From Aquihabitans sp. (GTDB lineage Bacteria; Actinomycetota; Acidimicrobiia; Acidimicrobiales; Iamiaceae), in assembly GCA_025353965.1 (NCBI GenBank), contig JANXNS010000126.1, positions 1 to 40,858 on the forward strand: a stretch of 40,858 bases of DNA. The letters run 5' to 3'. The notes beneath the pieces were generated by a model. It had not been told where the DNA came from. It was given only the letters and a program-made list of their open reading frames with translations, and searched no databases. The stretch's first letter is position 1; each line of letters opens with the position of its first letter. Below, piece after piece: positions 7,357 through 15,511 of this stretch. Position numbers and translations under genes: made by a program.

Positions 7357-8881
7357 TCACTTCTGGTTCAGGTGCCCAAAAGCCAGGGCGAACCGCACCA
7401 CGGCCCGTGGCCGCACGCCACGCTGCCTCTTGGCGGCCGAGGTCAGTTGCGGGCTCGGCCGCCACCCACGGCCAGAGCTCTTCGGCGATCCTGCGCCAGT
7501 TGGCTGTTGCCTCCAACTCGCCCAGGATTGCGTACAGCCCCAGGTTGATGCGCTGGATGATGACCATGGAGGGGGGCACGTTGGCGGACTTCATAATCTC
7601 GCCGTGATCGCCTGACGTATCGAAAATTCGGCTCACGGTTTCGCTTGCGTAGGCCCGGGTCATGGTCAGTGGCGCGTCGTTGGCCACGAACTCGTAGAAA
7701 TGTCCGAAGTACTCACCGATCTGCTCATCGGTGAATCCGTTGTCCGGGCGGAGCAAACCGACCGTTTCCACGATCCGTCGAAACGCGGCCACGTCCTGGT
7801 CCAAAACCATGGCCACGATCATGTCTTGGAAGGGCCGCAGCTCGGTGGGCGTGAACCGCTTTACCAAGCCGAAATCGAGGAAGGTCACCCGTCCATCCGG
7901 GCCGAAGAGGTAGTTACCCGGGTGCGGATCGCCGTTGAACGCGCCCAGGCGATAGAGGCTCCCGAACACAAAGCGGTAGATCGCCTCGCCGGCCAGGTCC
8001 CGCTGCTCTGCGGGCCAGCCCTCAACCTCTGCGAACCGAGCACCCGTTGCCAACTCCGTCGTAAGCACCCGGCGCGAACTGAACTCATCGACCACCGCTG
8101 GAACGTGAATAAACGGATGGCCCTCGTAGTACTCCGCGAACAGGCGCTGGTTCGATGCCTCAAGCTCATAATCGAGCTCCTCCACCAGCCGCTCTCGGAG
8201 CTCAGCCACCAGCGGTTTGGGGTCCAGCCCGGGGAACAAGAACTTCATGGCCCCAAAAATCATTCCGGCATTGTCCAGGTCGCCCTTGATCGCCACATCG
8301 ACCCCCGGGTATTGCACCTTGACGGCAACGGCCTGGCCGTCATGGGTCAGGGCACGGTGAACCTGCCCGATCGAGGCCGCCGCGATCGGTACCGGATCCC
8401 ACTCGGCAAAAAGAACCTCAGGCCGGGCCCCGAGCTCGGCCACAATGACCCCAGCGGCGAGCTCGGGGGCCATTGGCGGGGCATCTTGTTGGAGCTGCGC
8501 CAACGCATCTCTCACCGGCTCCGGCAGGCCTTGGTCAAGGTAGCTGGCCATTTGGCCGAGCTTCATCATGGCGCCCTTCAGGTTGCCCAGCGTGTCGGCA
8601 ACCTGCTCTGCGGTTCGGAGTTGGCGGGCCTCGTCCAGCTCCTCGCGGCGCTCGGCATCGGCAAATACCCGCCGGGCCTGGTCCAACGCCCAGCCACTAC
8701 CGGCCTTGGTGACGGCCGAGGCCAGGACCACATTTCGCTGACTGCGGGTAGTGGCCTGGATGGGCGGACCACCGCGATGCACCGCGGTTGCGTGGCCATT
8801 TTGCCGCCGATACAGCCACACGCCGGCAGAAACAAAGCCCACCCCAGCGGCTGCTCGGGCAAGATCGCGGCTGCAGGACAT
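7343..8881 (-). CDS. ABC1/UbiB (ADCK)-family atypical kinase
   Basis: A 512-residue ABC1-family protein. Diagnostic motifs are visible: the KxGQ-type stretch GAMMKLGQMASYLDQGLPEP, ASIGQVHRA with the alanine/glutamine-rich nucleotide loop, AVKVQYPGV carrying the ATP-binding Lys, FNGDPHPGNYLF for the catalytic loop, and VTFLDFGLVKRF for the DFG-equivalent. Such proteins act in isoprenoid or quinone lipid metabolism and are usually weak ATPases. An N-terminal hydrophobic stretch (about residues 8-25) may anchor it. ATG 8881 is chosen because TAGCGT lies eight bases upstream and no ribosome-binding site is seen. Its neighbour YceI also belongs to a family linked to isoprenoid lipids, which may be meaningful. 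Confidence 0.88.
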   Translation of the reverse strand: MSCSRDLARAAAGVGFVSAGVWLYRRQNGHATAVHRGGPPIQATTRSQRNVVLASAVTKAGSGWALDQARRVFADAERREELDEARQLRTAEQVADTLGNLKGAMMKLGQMASYLDQGLPEPVRDALAQLQQDAPPMAPELAAGVIVAELGARPEVLFAEWDPVPIAAASIGQVHRALTHDGQAVAVKVQYPGVDVAIKGDLDNAGMIFGAMKFLFPGLDPKPLVAELRERLVEELDYELEASNQRLFAEYYEGHPFIHVPAVVDEFSSRRVLTTELATGARFAEVEGWPAEQRDLAGEAIYRFVFGSLYRLGAFNGDPHPGNYLFGPDGRVTFLDFGLVKRFTPTELRPFQDMIVAMVLDQDVAAFRRIVETVGLLRPDNGFTDEQIGEYFGHFYEFVANDAPLTMTRAYASETVSRIFDTSGDHGEIMKSANVPPSMVIIQRINLGLYAILGELEATANWRRIAEELWPWVAAEPATDLGRQEAAWRAATGRGAVRPGFWAPEPEVISPV

Positions 8882-8889
8882 GACGCCCG

Positions 8890-8895
8890 ACGCTA
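8890..8895 (-). promoter_or_regulatory. -10 hexamer TAGCGT for the ABC1-kinase gene
   Basis: TAGCGT on the minus strand, eight bases before the ATG at 8881. Together with the hexamer at 8906-8911 it forms a very tight divergent promoter. Confidence 0.4.
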
Positions 8896-8905
8896 CCCCG
8901 GGTTC

Positions 8906-8911
8906 TACGGT
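8906..8911 (+). promoter_or_regulatory. -10 hexamer TACGGT, leaderless start for the gene at 8919
   Basis: TACGGT followed by seven bases and ATG, without a ribosome-binding site. Confidence 0.5.
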
Positions 8912-8918
8912 TGACCCC

Positions 8919-9590
8919 ATGGACACCACTGAGGCTTACAAGGAAACTCGCGAGCGAATGACCGGCCTCCTCCGCAGCCTCGATGAAGCCGCGGCCACAA
9001 CCGTGGTGCCCGCCTGCCCGGACTGGACCATTCAGCAATTGGCCGCCCATGCGGTGGGAGTCTCCGCCGACATTCTGGTTGGCAACACGGCCGAAGCCGG
9101 AAGCGACGCGTGGACCGAGGTGCAGGTCTCCACCCGAGAAGGTCGGTCACTGGCCGAGTTGGCCGCCGAATGGGACGAGATCGGCCCGAAGGTAGAAGCC
9201 GCCCTGGCCGGTGGCCTTCTGCCCGCCCAAGCCGTATTCGATCAAGTGACCCACGAACATGACCTACGCGGCGCCATCGGCCAGCCGGGCGCCCGAGACG
9301 ACGAAGGCGTGGCCATTGGCCTCAGCTTCCTAGAGACAGCGTGGCCCTTCGTCATGGCCAGCTATCAAATCCCACCGATCCGGATCGTCACCGGCGGCCC
9401 CGACATGGTGGTGGGCGACGACCCGCAGGTCACCCTGGAACTGACACCGTTCGAAGCACTCCGTGCCCTCACCGGGCGCCGCAGCCTGGCCCAACTGGCC
9501 GCCTACGACTGGAACACCGACCCGGCCCCCTGGTACCCAGCCTTTACGTGGGGGCCGTTCGCTGTGACTCCGATTGATCTGGACGCCTGA
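8919..9590 (+). CDS. maleylpyruvate isomerase-family, mycothiol-dependent (DinB-fold) protein
   Basis: A 223-residue four-helix-bundle protein of the actinobacterial TIGR03083/MDMPI group. The opening MDTTEAYKETRERMTGLLRSL and VPACPDWTIQQLAAHAVGVSADIL is the typical first helix pair with a metal-ligand His; a second ligand segment is FDQVTHEHDLRGAIG around residue 110. The C-terminal third (VTLELTPFEALRALTGRRSLAQLAAYDWN) resembles the SCP2-like/MDMPI C domain. Members isomerise or conjugate substrates with mycothiol as thiol partner; the substrate is not evident. An in-frame start at 8751 would overlap the divergent gene, whereas ATG 8919 has a leaderless promoter hexamer. Confidence 0.82.
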   Translation: MDTTEAYKETRERMTGLLRSLDEAAATTVVPACPDWTIQQLAAHAVGVSADILVGNTAEAGSDAWTEVQVSTREGRSLAELAAEWDEIGPKVEAALAGGLLPAQAVFDQVTHEHDLRGAIGQPGARDDEGVAIGLSFLETAWPFVMASYQIPPIRIVTGGPDMVVGDDPQVTLELTPFEALRALTGRRSLAQLAAYDWNTDPAPWYPAFTWGPFAVTPIDLDA

Positions 9591-9604
9591 GGCCAACCCG
9601 GCGA

Positions 9605-12091
9605 TCATGACGGTGATGCCGTCGCGGGATCCATCGGCCAGGCATGTCGTGGGTAGCGGCCAGCCATTTCTTTGCGCACATCGGACCATGTCCCTTGCCA
9701 GAAACCAGGCAGATCGGCGGTGATCTGCACCGGGCGCCCCGCGGGGGAAAGGAGATGCAGCACCACCGGGACGCGGCCAGCGGCCACCATCGGGTGCCGG
9801 GTGGTGCCGTACAACCGTTGGAGTCGGGTCGAGGCGGTAGGCCCGGTGTCGGCGCCGTAGGTCACGTCGAGATGACGACCATTCCCCAACTCCACGCGGG
9901 TGGGGGCGAGCCGATCGAGGTCAAGCAGCCCACGATGATCCAGGCCGGCCCGCAACACCCGAACCAAATCGATGCCAGCAAGGTCGGACCGGCCCCGTGC
10001 GCCCGTCAGAAAAGGGGCCAGCCAGGTAGCAAGCGTCTCCAGCAGCGCGGCATCGGCCACATCCGGCCAACGCGCCGGGTCCACACCGTGCAGGAACCTC
10101 ATCCGAGCCTGCAGAGCGCGGGCGCCACTGGTCCACCCGAGCACGCTTCCTCCCGTGGCGCGTACCCGTTCCACCAAGGCATCGGTCGCTTCCTCACCCG
10201 CCTGGGCGGGCCCAACTGACGTGGCCAGAACCAACGCCCCCGCCCGCGTTTCAATCCGCTGGCGGAGGTCATCACGATCCGAGTCCCACGTGGTGGTCGT
10301 TACCGTCTCCACCTCCGCGCCTAGCAAAGCCCGGACGTCCACCTCGTCGAAGGCGGCGGCCGTACGGATGCGGCCGTCACCCAGGCCAACATCGAGATCG
10401 GCCACCGCTAAGAACGGGGCCGGGGCCAAGTGATCGGTATCGGGTAGCCACCCACCGCCTCCGGCCCGCAGCCGGAACCGGCCCCCACCACGCGCCTGGG
10501 CGATTCGGTCGGGGTAGGCCAAGCCAACCAATCCACCAAGAACGTTCGCATCAATCGGTGTCGGCTTGACCGACACTCGGCGGGCGATCTCACGAGCTCG
10601 CCGCGCCGCCGAGCGAACCGCGTCCCGGTTGGCGGCAGGGTGGGTCCGGTCGCCGGAAACGACCGCAACCCGATCGGCCAGATCTGCCGGACGCTCATCA
10701 CGCCGACCCCCAAACACATCGCGCTCGTCCAAGACGGCGGCCAGCACCGTGGCGGGCCACCCTTGGCCGCGCGTTCGGCCGTCGACCACCATCCGGGCCA
10801 ATCGCGGATGCAAGGGCAAATCAACCATGGCCCGACCTGTTGTGGTCGGCCGCCCGGCGCCGTCCAGCGCGCCCAATGCTTCCAATAGCAACTGGGCCTC
10901 CGCCCAAGCCCTCTCGGGCGGCGGGTCAAGGAACGGCAGCTCAGAAGGGGTACTCCCCCACGCAGCCACCTCCAGTGCCAAACCGGCCAGATCCACCACG
11001 GCGATCTCTGGTTCGGGATACGGCGCTCGCCGGGCGTGGTCCGCCTCGGACCAAAGCCGGTGGGCAATCCCCGGCCCCAGCCTCCCGGCCCGGCCCGCTC
11101 GCTGATCGGCCGCCGCCTTGGACGCGGGCGACGTGACCAGCCGGGTGAGCCCCGTCCCGGGATCGAACCGGGGGCTACGAACCAGTCCGGCGTCAACCAC
11201 GATCCGCACCCCCGCGACCGTCAGGCTGGATTCCGCGATATCGGTGGCCAACACCACCCGACGCCGGCCCTCAGGCGATGGGGCCAGCGCCCGGTCCTGC
11301 GCGGCCATGGGCAACGCGCCGTAGAGCGGGCGAACGTCCACCGGGTGTGAAGCGGTCCCCACACCACTCAGGGCGCGCGCGGTTCGATCAATCTCGGCGG
11401 CGCCCGGGAGGAACACCAGCACATCCCCCTCCGGGTCGGCGGCCAGTGCCTGCACCACCACCCGGGCCACGTGAGCTTCCGTTCGATCCTGGGCGAAGGG
11501 TGGCCACCATCGAACCGTCACCGGGTACCGCCGGCCATCGCTGGTCACCACCGGGGACGGGCCAGCTGAGCCGCCAAGAACCGCGGCAAGGCGACCCGCA
11601 TCGACCGTCGCCGACATGGCCACCACCCGAAGGTCCGGCCGTAAGGCCTGACGAGCATCGAGCAACAGGGCGAGCGAGAGGTCCGACACCAGGTTGCGTT
11701 CGTGAACCTCGTCCAACACCACCAGCCCGGTCCCCGCCAGGGTCGGATCGCTCTGCAGCCGGCGCACCAAGATGCCCTCGGTAATCACCTCAATCCGGGT
11801 GTTGCTACCGACCACCTTCTCGTCTCGTGTCCGGTACCCCACGGTCTGGCCGACCGGCTCACCCAGCAGCTCGGCCATTCGACGGGCGGCGGCCCGAGCG
11901 GCCAGCCGCCGTGGTTCGAGCATGACGATTCGTTGCCCGCCGAGCCACCGCTCGCCGAGTAGCCGGAGGGGTATCACGGTGGTCTTACCTGCTCCCGGGG
12001 GCGCGACCAGCACCGCATGGCCGACATTGGCGAGCGCATCAAGGACCGCACCCACAACATCTTCTACCGGTAGCCCCGTGGGGGCCGGCAC
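9605..12091 (-). CDS. hrpB: ATP-dependent RNA helicase HrpB
   Basis: An 828-residue DEAH-type helicase, the usual length of HrpB. Motifs in order: Walker A APPGAGKTT (residues 30-38), LEPRRLAARAAA (Ia), DEVHERNL (Walker B, residues 127-134), AMSATVDAGRL (III), TDIAESSLTVAGVRIVVDAG (V), and QRAGRAGRLGPG (VI). The C-terminal part is the HrpB-specific domain ending WSDVRKEMAGRYPRHAWP, which is highly characteristic. Function in RNA metabolism is poorly defined. The GTG start has no clear Shine-Dalgarno sequence and lies at the edge of the left repeat copy. The gene converges with the MDMPI-like gene, separated by 14 bases. Confidence 0.93.
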   Translation of the reverse strand: MPAPTGLPVEDVVGAVLDALANVGHAVLVAPPGAGKTTVIPLRLLGERWLGGQRIVMLEPRRLAARAAARRMAELLGEPVGQTVGYRTRDEKVVGSNTRIEVITEGILVRRLQSDPTLAGTGLVVLDEVHERNLVSDLSLALLLDARQALRPDLRVVAMSATVDAGRLAAVLGGSAGPSPVVTSDGRRYPVTVRWWPPFAQDRTEAHVARVVVQALAADPEGDVLVFLPGAAEIDRTARALSGVGTASHPVDVRPLYGALPMAAQDRALAPSPEGRRRVVLATDIAESSLTVAGVRIVVDAGLVRSPRFDPGTGLTRLVTSPASKAAADQRAGRAGRLGPGIAHRLWSEADHARRAPYPEPEIAVVDLAGLALEVAAWGSTPSELPFLDPPPERAWAEAQLLLEALGALDGAGRPTTTGRAMVDLPLHPRLARMVVDGRTRGQGWPATVLAAVLDERDVFGGRRDERPADLADRVAVVSGDRTHPAANRDAVRSAARRAREIARRVSVKPTPIDANVLGGLVGLAYPDRIAQARGGGRFRLRAGGGGWLPDTDHLAPAPFLAVADLDVGLGDGRIRTAAAFDEVDVRALLGAEVETVTTTTWDSDRDDLRQRIETRAGALVLATSVGPAQAGEEATDALVERVRATGGSVLGWTSGARALQARMRFLHGVDPARWPDVADAALLETLATWLAPFLTGARGRSDLAGIDLVRVLRAGLDHRGLLDLDRLAPTRVELGNGRHLDVTYGADTGPTASTRLQRLYGTTRHPMVAAGRVPVVLHLLSPAGRPVQITADLPGFWQGTWSDVRKEMAGRYPRHAWPMDPATASPS

Positions 12092-12211
12092 AGGCCGGTC
12101 GGTCAGCAGGTGACGCTCGGTGCTCGCCCGACGACAGCTGAAGGCCGAGCGGTTGAAGTAGTACCCAAGATCACCATGGCCTTCCTATCTCGGCTCGGCT
12201 AGTTCGAACAC
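12087..12211 (-). repeat. left copy of a diverged ~125-bp direct repeat
   Basis: This segment aligns without gaps to 15387-15511, offset by exactly 3300 bases; by eye about 80% of positions agree, including the shared block GGTTGAAGTAGT and ATCACCATGGCCTTC. It extends from the hrpB start codon into the upstream region. Both copies have the same orientation and bracket the arylsulfotransferase-like gene. Confidence 0.85.
12103..12211 (-). pseudogene. broken 3' end of a paralogue of the lipoprotein gene at 15403
   Basis: Read on the minus strand, this fragment gives KAMVILGTTSTARPSAVV, matching KAMVISGTTSTTRPPAVV at the C-terminus of the intact lipoprotein; the stop codon is at the equivalent place. 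Upstream the homologous Trp codon (TGG in the intact gene) is TAG at 12199-12201, and further similarity fades beyond about 12214. Only about 36 codons of the parent gene remain. From 12212 to 12405 I see no gene; it holds an inverted repeat (12224-12232 with 12268-12276) and presumably the promoter of the following gene. Confidence 0.75.
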
Positions 12212-12405
12212 ATGCGACGAGTTCAACCGGTCTCGCGACGTCTTGATGGTAGCGGTCGGTGGTGATTGACCGGTTGGACTCACCCTCGCTCCACGGTCCT
12301 TGACGACGACCTTCCCACCCGGAACTATGTCTCAGCTAGGGTCCCTTCTCGATCGACGGCCGTCTCGGCATGGGACGTTGCCAGCAGCGGATCAGGAGAC
12401 AGACA

Positions 12406-15303
12406 ATGGCAAGAAGCCACCGTGCTGGTGTTCAACTTCGGGCTGTCATCGCCACAGCAGGCGTCGCCCTCGGGCTGGTCGCCGGGGGCCTCGGGTCCAG
12501 CGTTGCTTCGGCCATTTCTGCTTCGGGCACACCGTCAACGACGCAGAGATCGTCGGGGCCAGTCGCCACAATCCCGGCCCCCGGATCGGCCACCTCTTCG
12601 CCTCATACCTCCATCACGATCACCGGCATGCCGTCCGCGGCAATTGGAACCGTCACGGTCGTCGGCAACCGCACCGGCACCCACGCTGGATCCACGACCC
12701 CCCTTCCCGACAACGCCGGCGTGACCTTCGACCCCTCCATCTCGTTCGCCGCAGGCGAAACTGTCACCGTCACCTCGAAAGCCATCGTGGCCGGCGACAC
12801 CAGCTACTCCTTCACCGTTGGCACCCCGGCCCCAGACCCAGGCGTCCAACTGGCCGCAGGCGAGACGCCGACCGCCACCGCCCGAGGAACCCGGGCCATG
12901 TCCGCACCGACCTTTATCACCCGGCCGGACCTGCGCCCGCCCGGGGTCAAGATCAACGTTGCAGCCGCTGGAACCGCTCCAGGCCTGCTTTTCGCCACGC
13001 CCGTCGCCAACTCCACGGCCGGGGTCGACCAGGGCGTCATGATCTACAACAACGACGGCGAACCGGTTTGGTTCCGCCACACGTCGGCAGGCATCGTCGG
13101 AGATGCTTTCGTCGGGGAGTACCTCGGCAAAACCGCCCTGTTCTGGTATGAGGGCCAGGACCCCTACGGCCCCGGCAACTACCGAGGCGAGTGGGTGGTG
13201 GTGGACACCGCTTATCAAGAGCTCGCCCGTATTCGGATGGGCAACGGCTACCGGGCCGACGTTCACGATATCCAGCTCACCGACCGTGGGACCGCCTACC
13301 TCATGGCGTACAGCCCTCTCACCTGCACCGGCATCGCCCCGCTCGCTGACTGCCGCCCCGGCGGCACCGTCCTCGAGTCGGTGCTCCAGGAAGTCGATCT
13401 GGCCACCGGCACGGTCCTGTGGGAGTGGCACAGCCTGGATCACATCCCCCTCGCCCGTTCGGTGGTTGCATCCGATGCACCCGTCTTCGACTACATCCAC
13501 ACCAACTCGCTCGACCTCGACGTCGATGGCGACGTGCTCTTGTCGGCCCGCACGACGTCGGCGGTCTACCGGATCGACCGCTCCACCGGTGAACTGGTCT
13601 GGACTTTTGGCGGCAATGACACTGATTTCCCCAATCTGGTCAACCAACCCAGCGGTATTACGGGTCCCGACTATCAGCACGATTTCACCCACCGAGGCGG
13701 GAACTCCTACGGCTGGTTCGACAATGGCGTTATCCGAGGGGGACCGTCGTGGGGCGCCATCGCGACGCTCGACCCGGGGACCGGCACAGCCACCTACACC
13801 CAGCAGCTGATTCACAATCCGGTGATATTTGGTAGCACTCAGGGCAGCATGCAGGGGCTACCCGCCGGCCACAACCTGGCGGCGTGGGGCGGGCTGGGGC
13901 AGATCACCGAGTTCGACGTCGATGGCACTCCCGTATTCGATGCGTCGCTCGTCTCCACGGCGACCTACCGCCAGTTCCGGTTCGAGTGGACCGGGACACC
14001 GGCCGAGGCGCCGGTAGCCAAGGCCCTCCCTTCGGGTAGCGGGACCGCGGTAAGCGTGAGCTGGAACGGCGATACCCGGACGGCGAAGTGGCGCATCCTC
14101 ACTGGCTCGTCGCCCGATCAGCTCAGCGCCTCCACCACCGTGGCCCGCACTGGCTTCGAGACCACCACCGTTCTGCCTGGTGGACCCAGTTGGGTGGCCG
14201 CTGAGGCTCTGGATGGATCGGACTCAGTGCTCGGCCGCACCGCGCCTGTGCAGGGCAGCCAATGGTTCCAAGAGTCGGCGGCACCACCGGCAGGCCCCAC
14301 CGACCTTCCGCTGGTGGGCGACTTCGGAGGTACGCGCAATGATGACGCCCTCTACTACCGCCCAGGTTCTGGTGCCGATGTCCTCCAGGTGTCCAACGGC
14401 CAGGGCGGCTTCACCCCGATCGGGCTCAGCCCCGTCGGTGGGACCTATTCGCCGCTGGTAGGTGATTTCGTCGGCGACGACCGCGACGAGGTCCTCTGGA
14501 CCCTGCCTGGCTCCGCCAACGCCTACATGTGGCGTTTCGACCTTCAAGCGCGCTCAGGCACGGTCACCACCGCGTCGGCCTCGTTCAAGGTGCCGGCGAC
14601 GGTCACTAGGGCTCTAGTACTCGACAATCGTCCCAGTTATGGCGGCGGTTATGACGAGGTGTTCTGGTATGCCGCTGGTGCCGCCCCCGACCGGGTGGAC
14701 CGGTTCAGTTGGCCTGCGTCTCCTGGTGGTCTTTCGATCACCAGTCGTCCTATAACGGTGTCGGGCACCTACACGCTGGCCACCGGGGATTTTGACGGCA
14801 ATGGCCAAGCTGACGTGCTCTTCTACAGCCCCGGCCCACAACGCGACTCGATCTGGTTCACCCAGGGCACGGCAGCTGGGTCTACCGGATCCAGGCCGAG
14901 CGTCTTCTACGTAGACAGTACGTACACGCCATTCGCCGCCAACTTCACCGGCACAGAGCAGCGTGACGAGATCCTCTACAACGCAAACGGCGCCGCTGGC
15001 GATGTGCTCTGGACCTTCGACGCCCTCGGCGCCTTCGTGGCGAAGGATGTAACCACCGCGGCCACCGGGACGGGCTACGTGCTCTCGGGGCCGAACGACC
15101 GACTCATGACCTGGGAGGCAGGCTCCTCACCCGCCATCTGGCTGCTGGCACCGGGCCCGTCGGCGAGCCGCCCCTCGGGCAACACCCCGTTGGCCTCCGG
15201 CTATAGGCCTGCGATTGGAGATTTCACTGGTGCCGGCGGGACATCGTCGGTTCTTTGGTACGACCCGGGCGCCGGGGTCGAACTGCTCTACCGAGGCGCG
15301 TGA
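12406..15303 (+). CDS. secreted arylsulfotransferase-like protein with FG-GAP-like repeats
   Basis: A 965-residue exported protein. Residues 1-36 form a signal peptide (basic start, hydrophobic core, SSVASA before the cut). A beta-rich Ig-like domain follows (ITITGMPSAAIGTVTVVGN to GETVTVTS). The central part matches the Arylsulfotran_2 propeller: VKINVAAAGTAPGLLFATP, ADVHDIQLTDRGTAYLMAY, DYIHTNSLDLDVDGDVLLS with its His, VYRIDRSTGELVWTFGG and YQHDFTHRGGN. The last 320 residues contain four or more GDF-x-G-x-x-x-D-(D/E)VLxY repeats like FG-GAP/VCBS propellers. Whether it transfers sulfate or only binds is unknown. AGGAG lies 7 bases before the ATG. The gene stands alone on its strand between two minus-strand genes and between direct repeats. 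Confidence 0.8.
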   Translation: MARSHRAGVQLRAVIATAGVALGLVAGGLGSSVASAISASGTPSTTQRSSGPVATIPAPGSATSSPHTSITITGMPSAAIGTVTVVGNRTGTHAGSTTPLPDNAGVTFDPSISFAAGETVTVTSKAIVAGDTSYSFTVGTPAPDPGVQLAAGETPTATARGTRAMSAPTFITRPDLRPPGVKINVAAAGTAPGLLFATPVANSTAGVDQGVMIYNNDGEPVWFRHTSAGIVGDAFVGEYLGKTALFWYEGQDPYGPGNYRGEWVVVDTAYQELARIRMGNGYRADVHDIQLTDRGTAYLMAYSPLTCTGIAPLADCRPGGTVLESVLQEVDLATGTVLWEWHSLDHIPLARSVVASDAPVFDYIHTNSLDLDVDGDVLLSARTTSAVYRIDRSTGELVWTFGGNDTDFPNLVNQPSGITGPDYQHDFTHRGGNSYGWFDNGVIRGGPSWGAIATLDPGTGTATYTQQLIHNPVIFGSTQGSMQGLPAGHNLAAWGGLGQITEFDVDGTPVFDASLVSTATYRQFRFEWTGTPAEAPVAKALPSGSGTAVSVSWNGDTRTAKWRILTGSSPDQLSASTTVARTGFETTTVLPGGPSWVAAEALDGSDSVLGRTAPVQGSQWFQESAAPPAGPTDLPLVGDFGGTRNDDALYYRPGSGADVLQVSNGQGGFTPIGLSPVGGTYSPLVGDFVGDDRDEVLWTLPGSANAYMWRFDLQARSGTVTTASASFKVPATVTRALVLDNRPSYGGGYDEVFWYAAGAAPDRVDRFSWPASPGGLSITSRPITVSGTYTLATGDFDGNGQADVLFYSPGPQRDSIWFTQGTAAGSTGSRPSVFYVDSTYTPFAANFTGTEQRDEILYNANGAAGDVLWTFDALGAFVAKDVTTAATGTGYVLSGPNDRLMTWEAGSSPAIWLLAPGPSASRPSGNTPLASGYRPAIGDFTGAGGTSSVLWYDPGAGVELLYRGA

Positions 15304-15341
15304 AGAAGCAGGTCTGCTTCGAAACATTCGCCCAGGGTGCT

Positions 15342-15371
15342 CGGCTTACATCGGAGACCCGATGTAAGCCG
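15342..15371. terminator. hairpin between convergent genes
   Basis: A perfect 13-bp stem, CGGCTTACATCGG with its complement, and a 4-base loop AGAC. It lies between the stops of the arylsulfotransferase-like gene (plus) and the lipoprotein gene (minus), so it can end transcripts from both sides. No T-run follows on either strand, so the intrinsic termination strength is uncertain. Confidence 0.6.
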
Positions 15372-15386
15372 GGGCCAGGGGGGGGT

Positions 15387-15511
15387 GGCACTGGCCGGTC
15401 GGTCAGCGGCTAACGATCGGTGGTCGCGTGACGACAGCTGGAGGCCGAGTGGTTGAAGTAGTCCCCGAAATCACCATGGCCTTCATATCCCAGCTCAGCC
15501 AGCTCGAATAG
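15387..15511 (-). repeat. right copy of the diverged ~125-bp direct repeat
   Basis: This copy contains the intact C-terminal codons and stop of the lipoprotein gene. It aligns with 12087-12211, 3300 bases to the left. Confidence 0.85.

Noticed and set aside
7700-8914. Long open frame (404 codons) on the plus strand
   Set aside because: Antisense to the ABC1-family kinase, whose catalytic motifs are clear; the plus-strand product shows no family features.
12535-13815. Long open frame (426 codons) on the minus strand
   Set aside because: It is antisense to the arylsulfotransferase-like gene, which has a signal peptide, ribosome-binding site and recognisable domains; the antisense product has only glycine/valine/arginine-rich sequence typical of GC-rich shadow frames.
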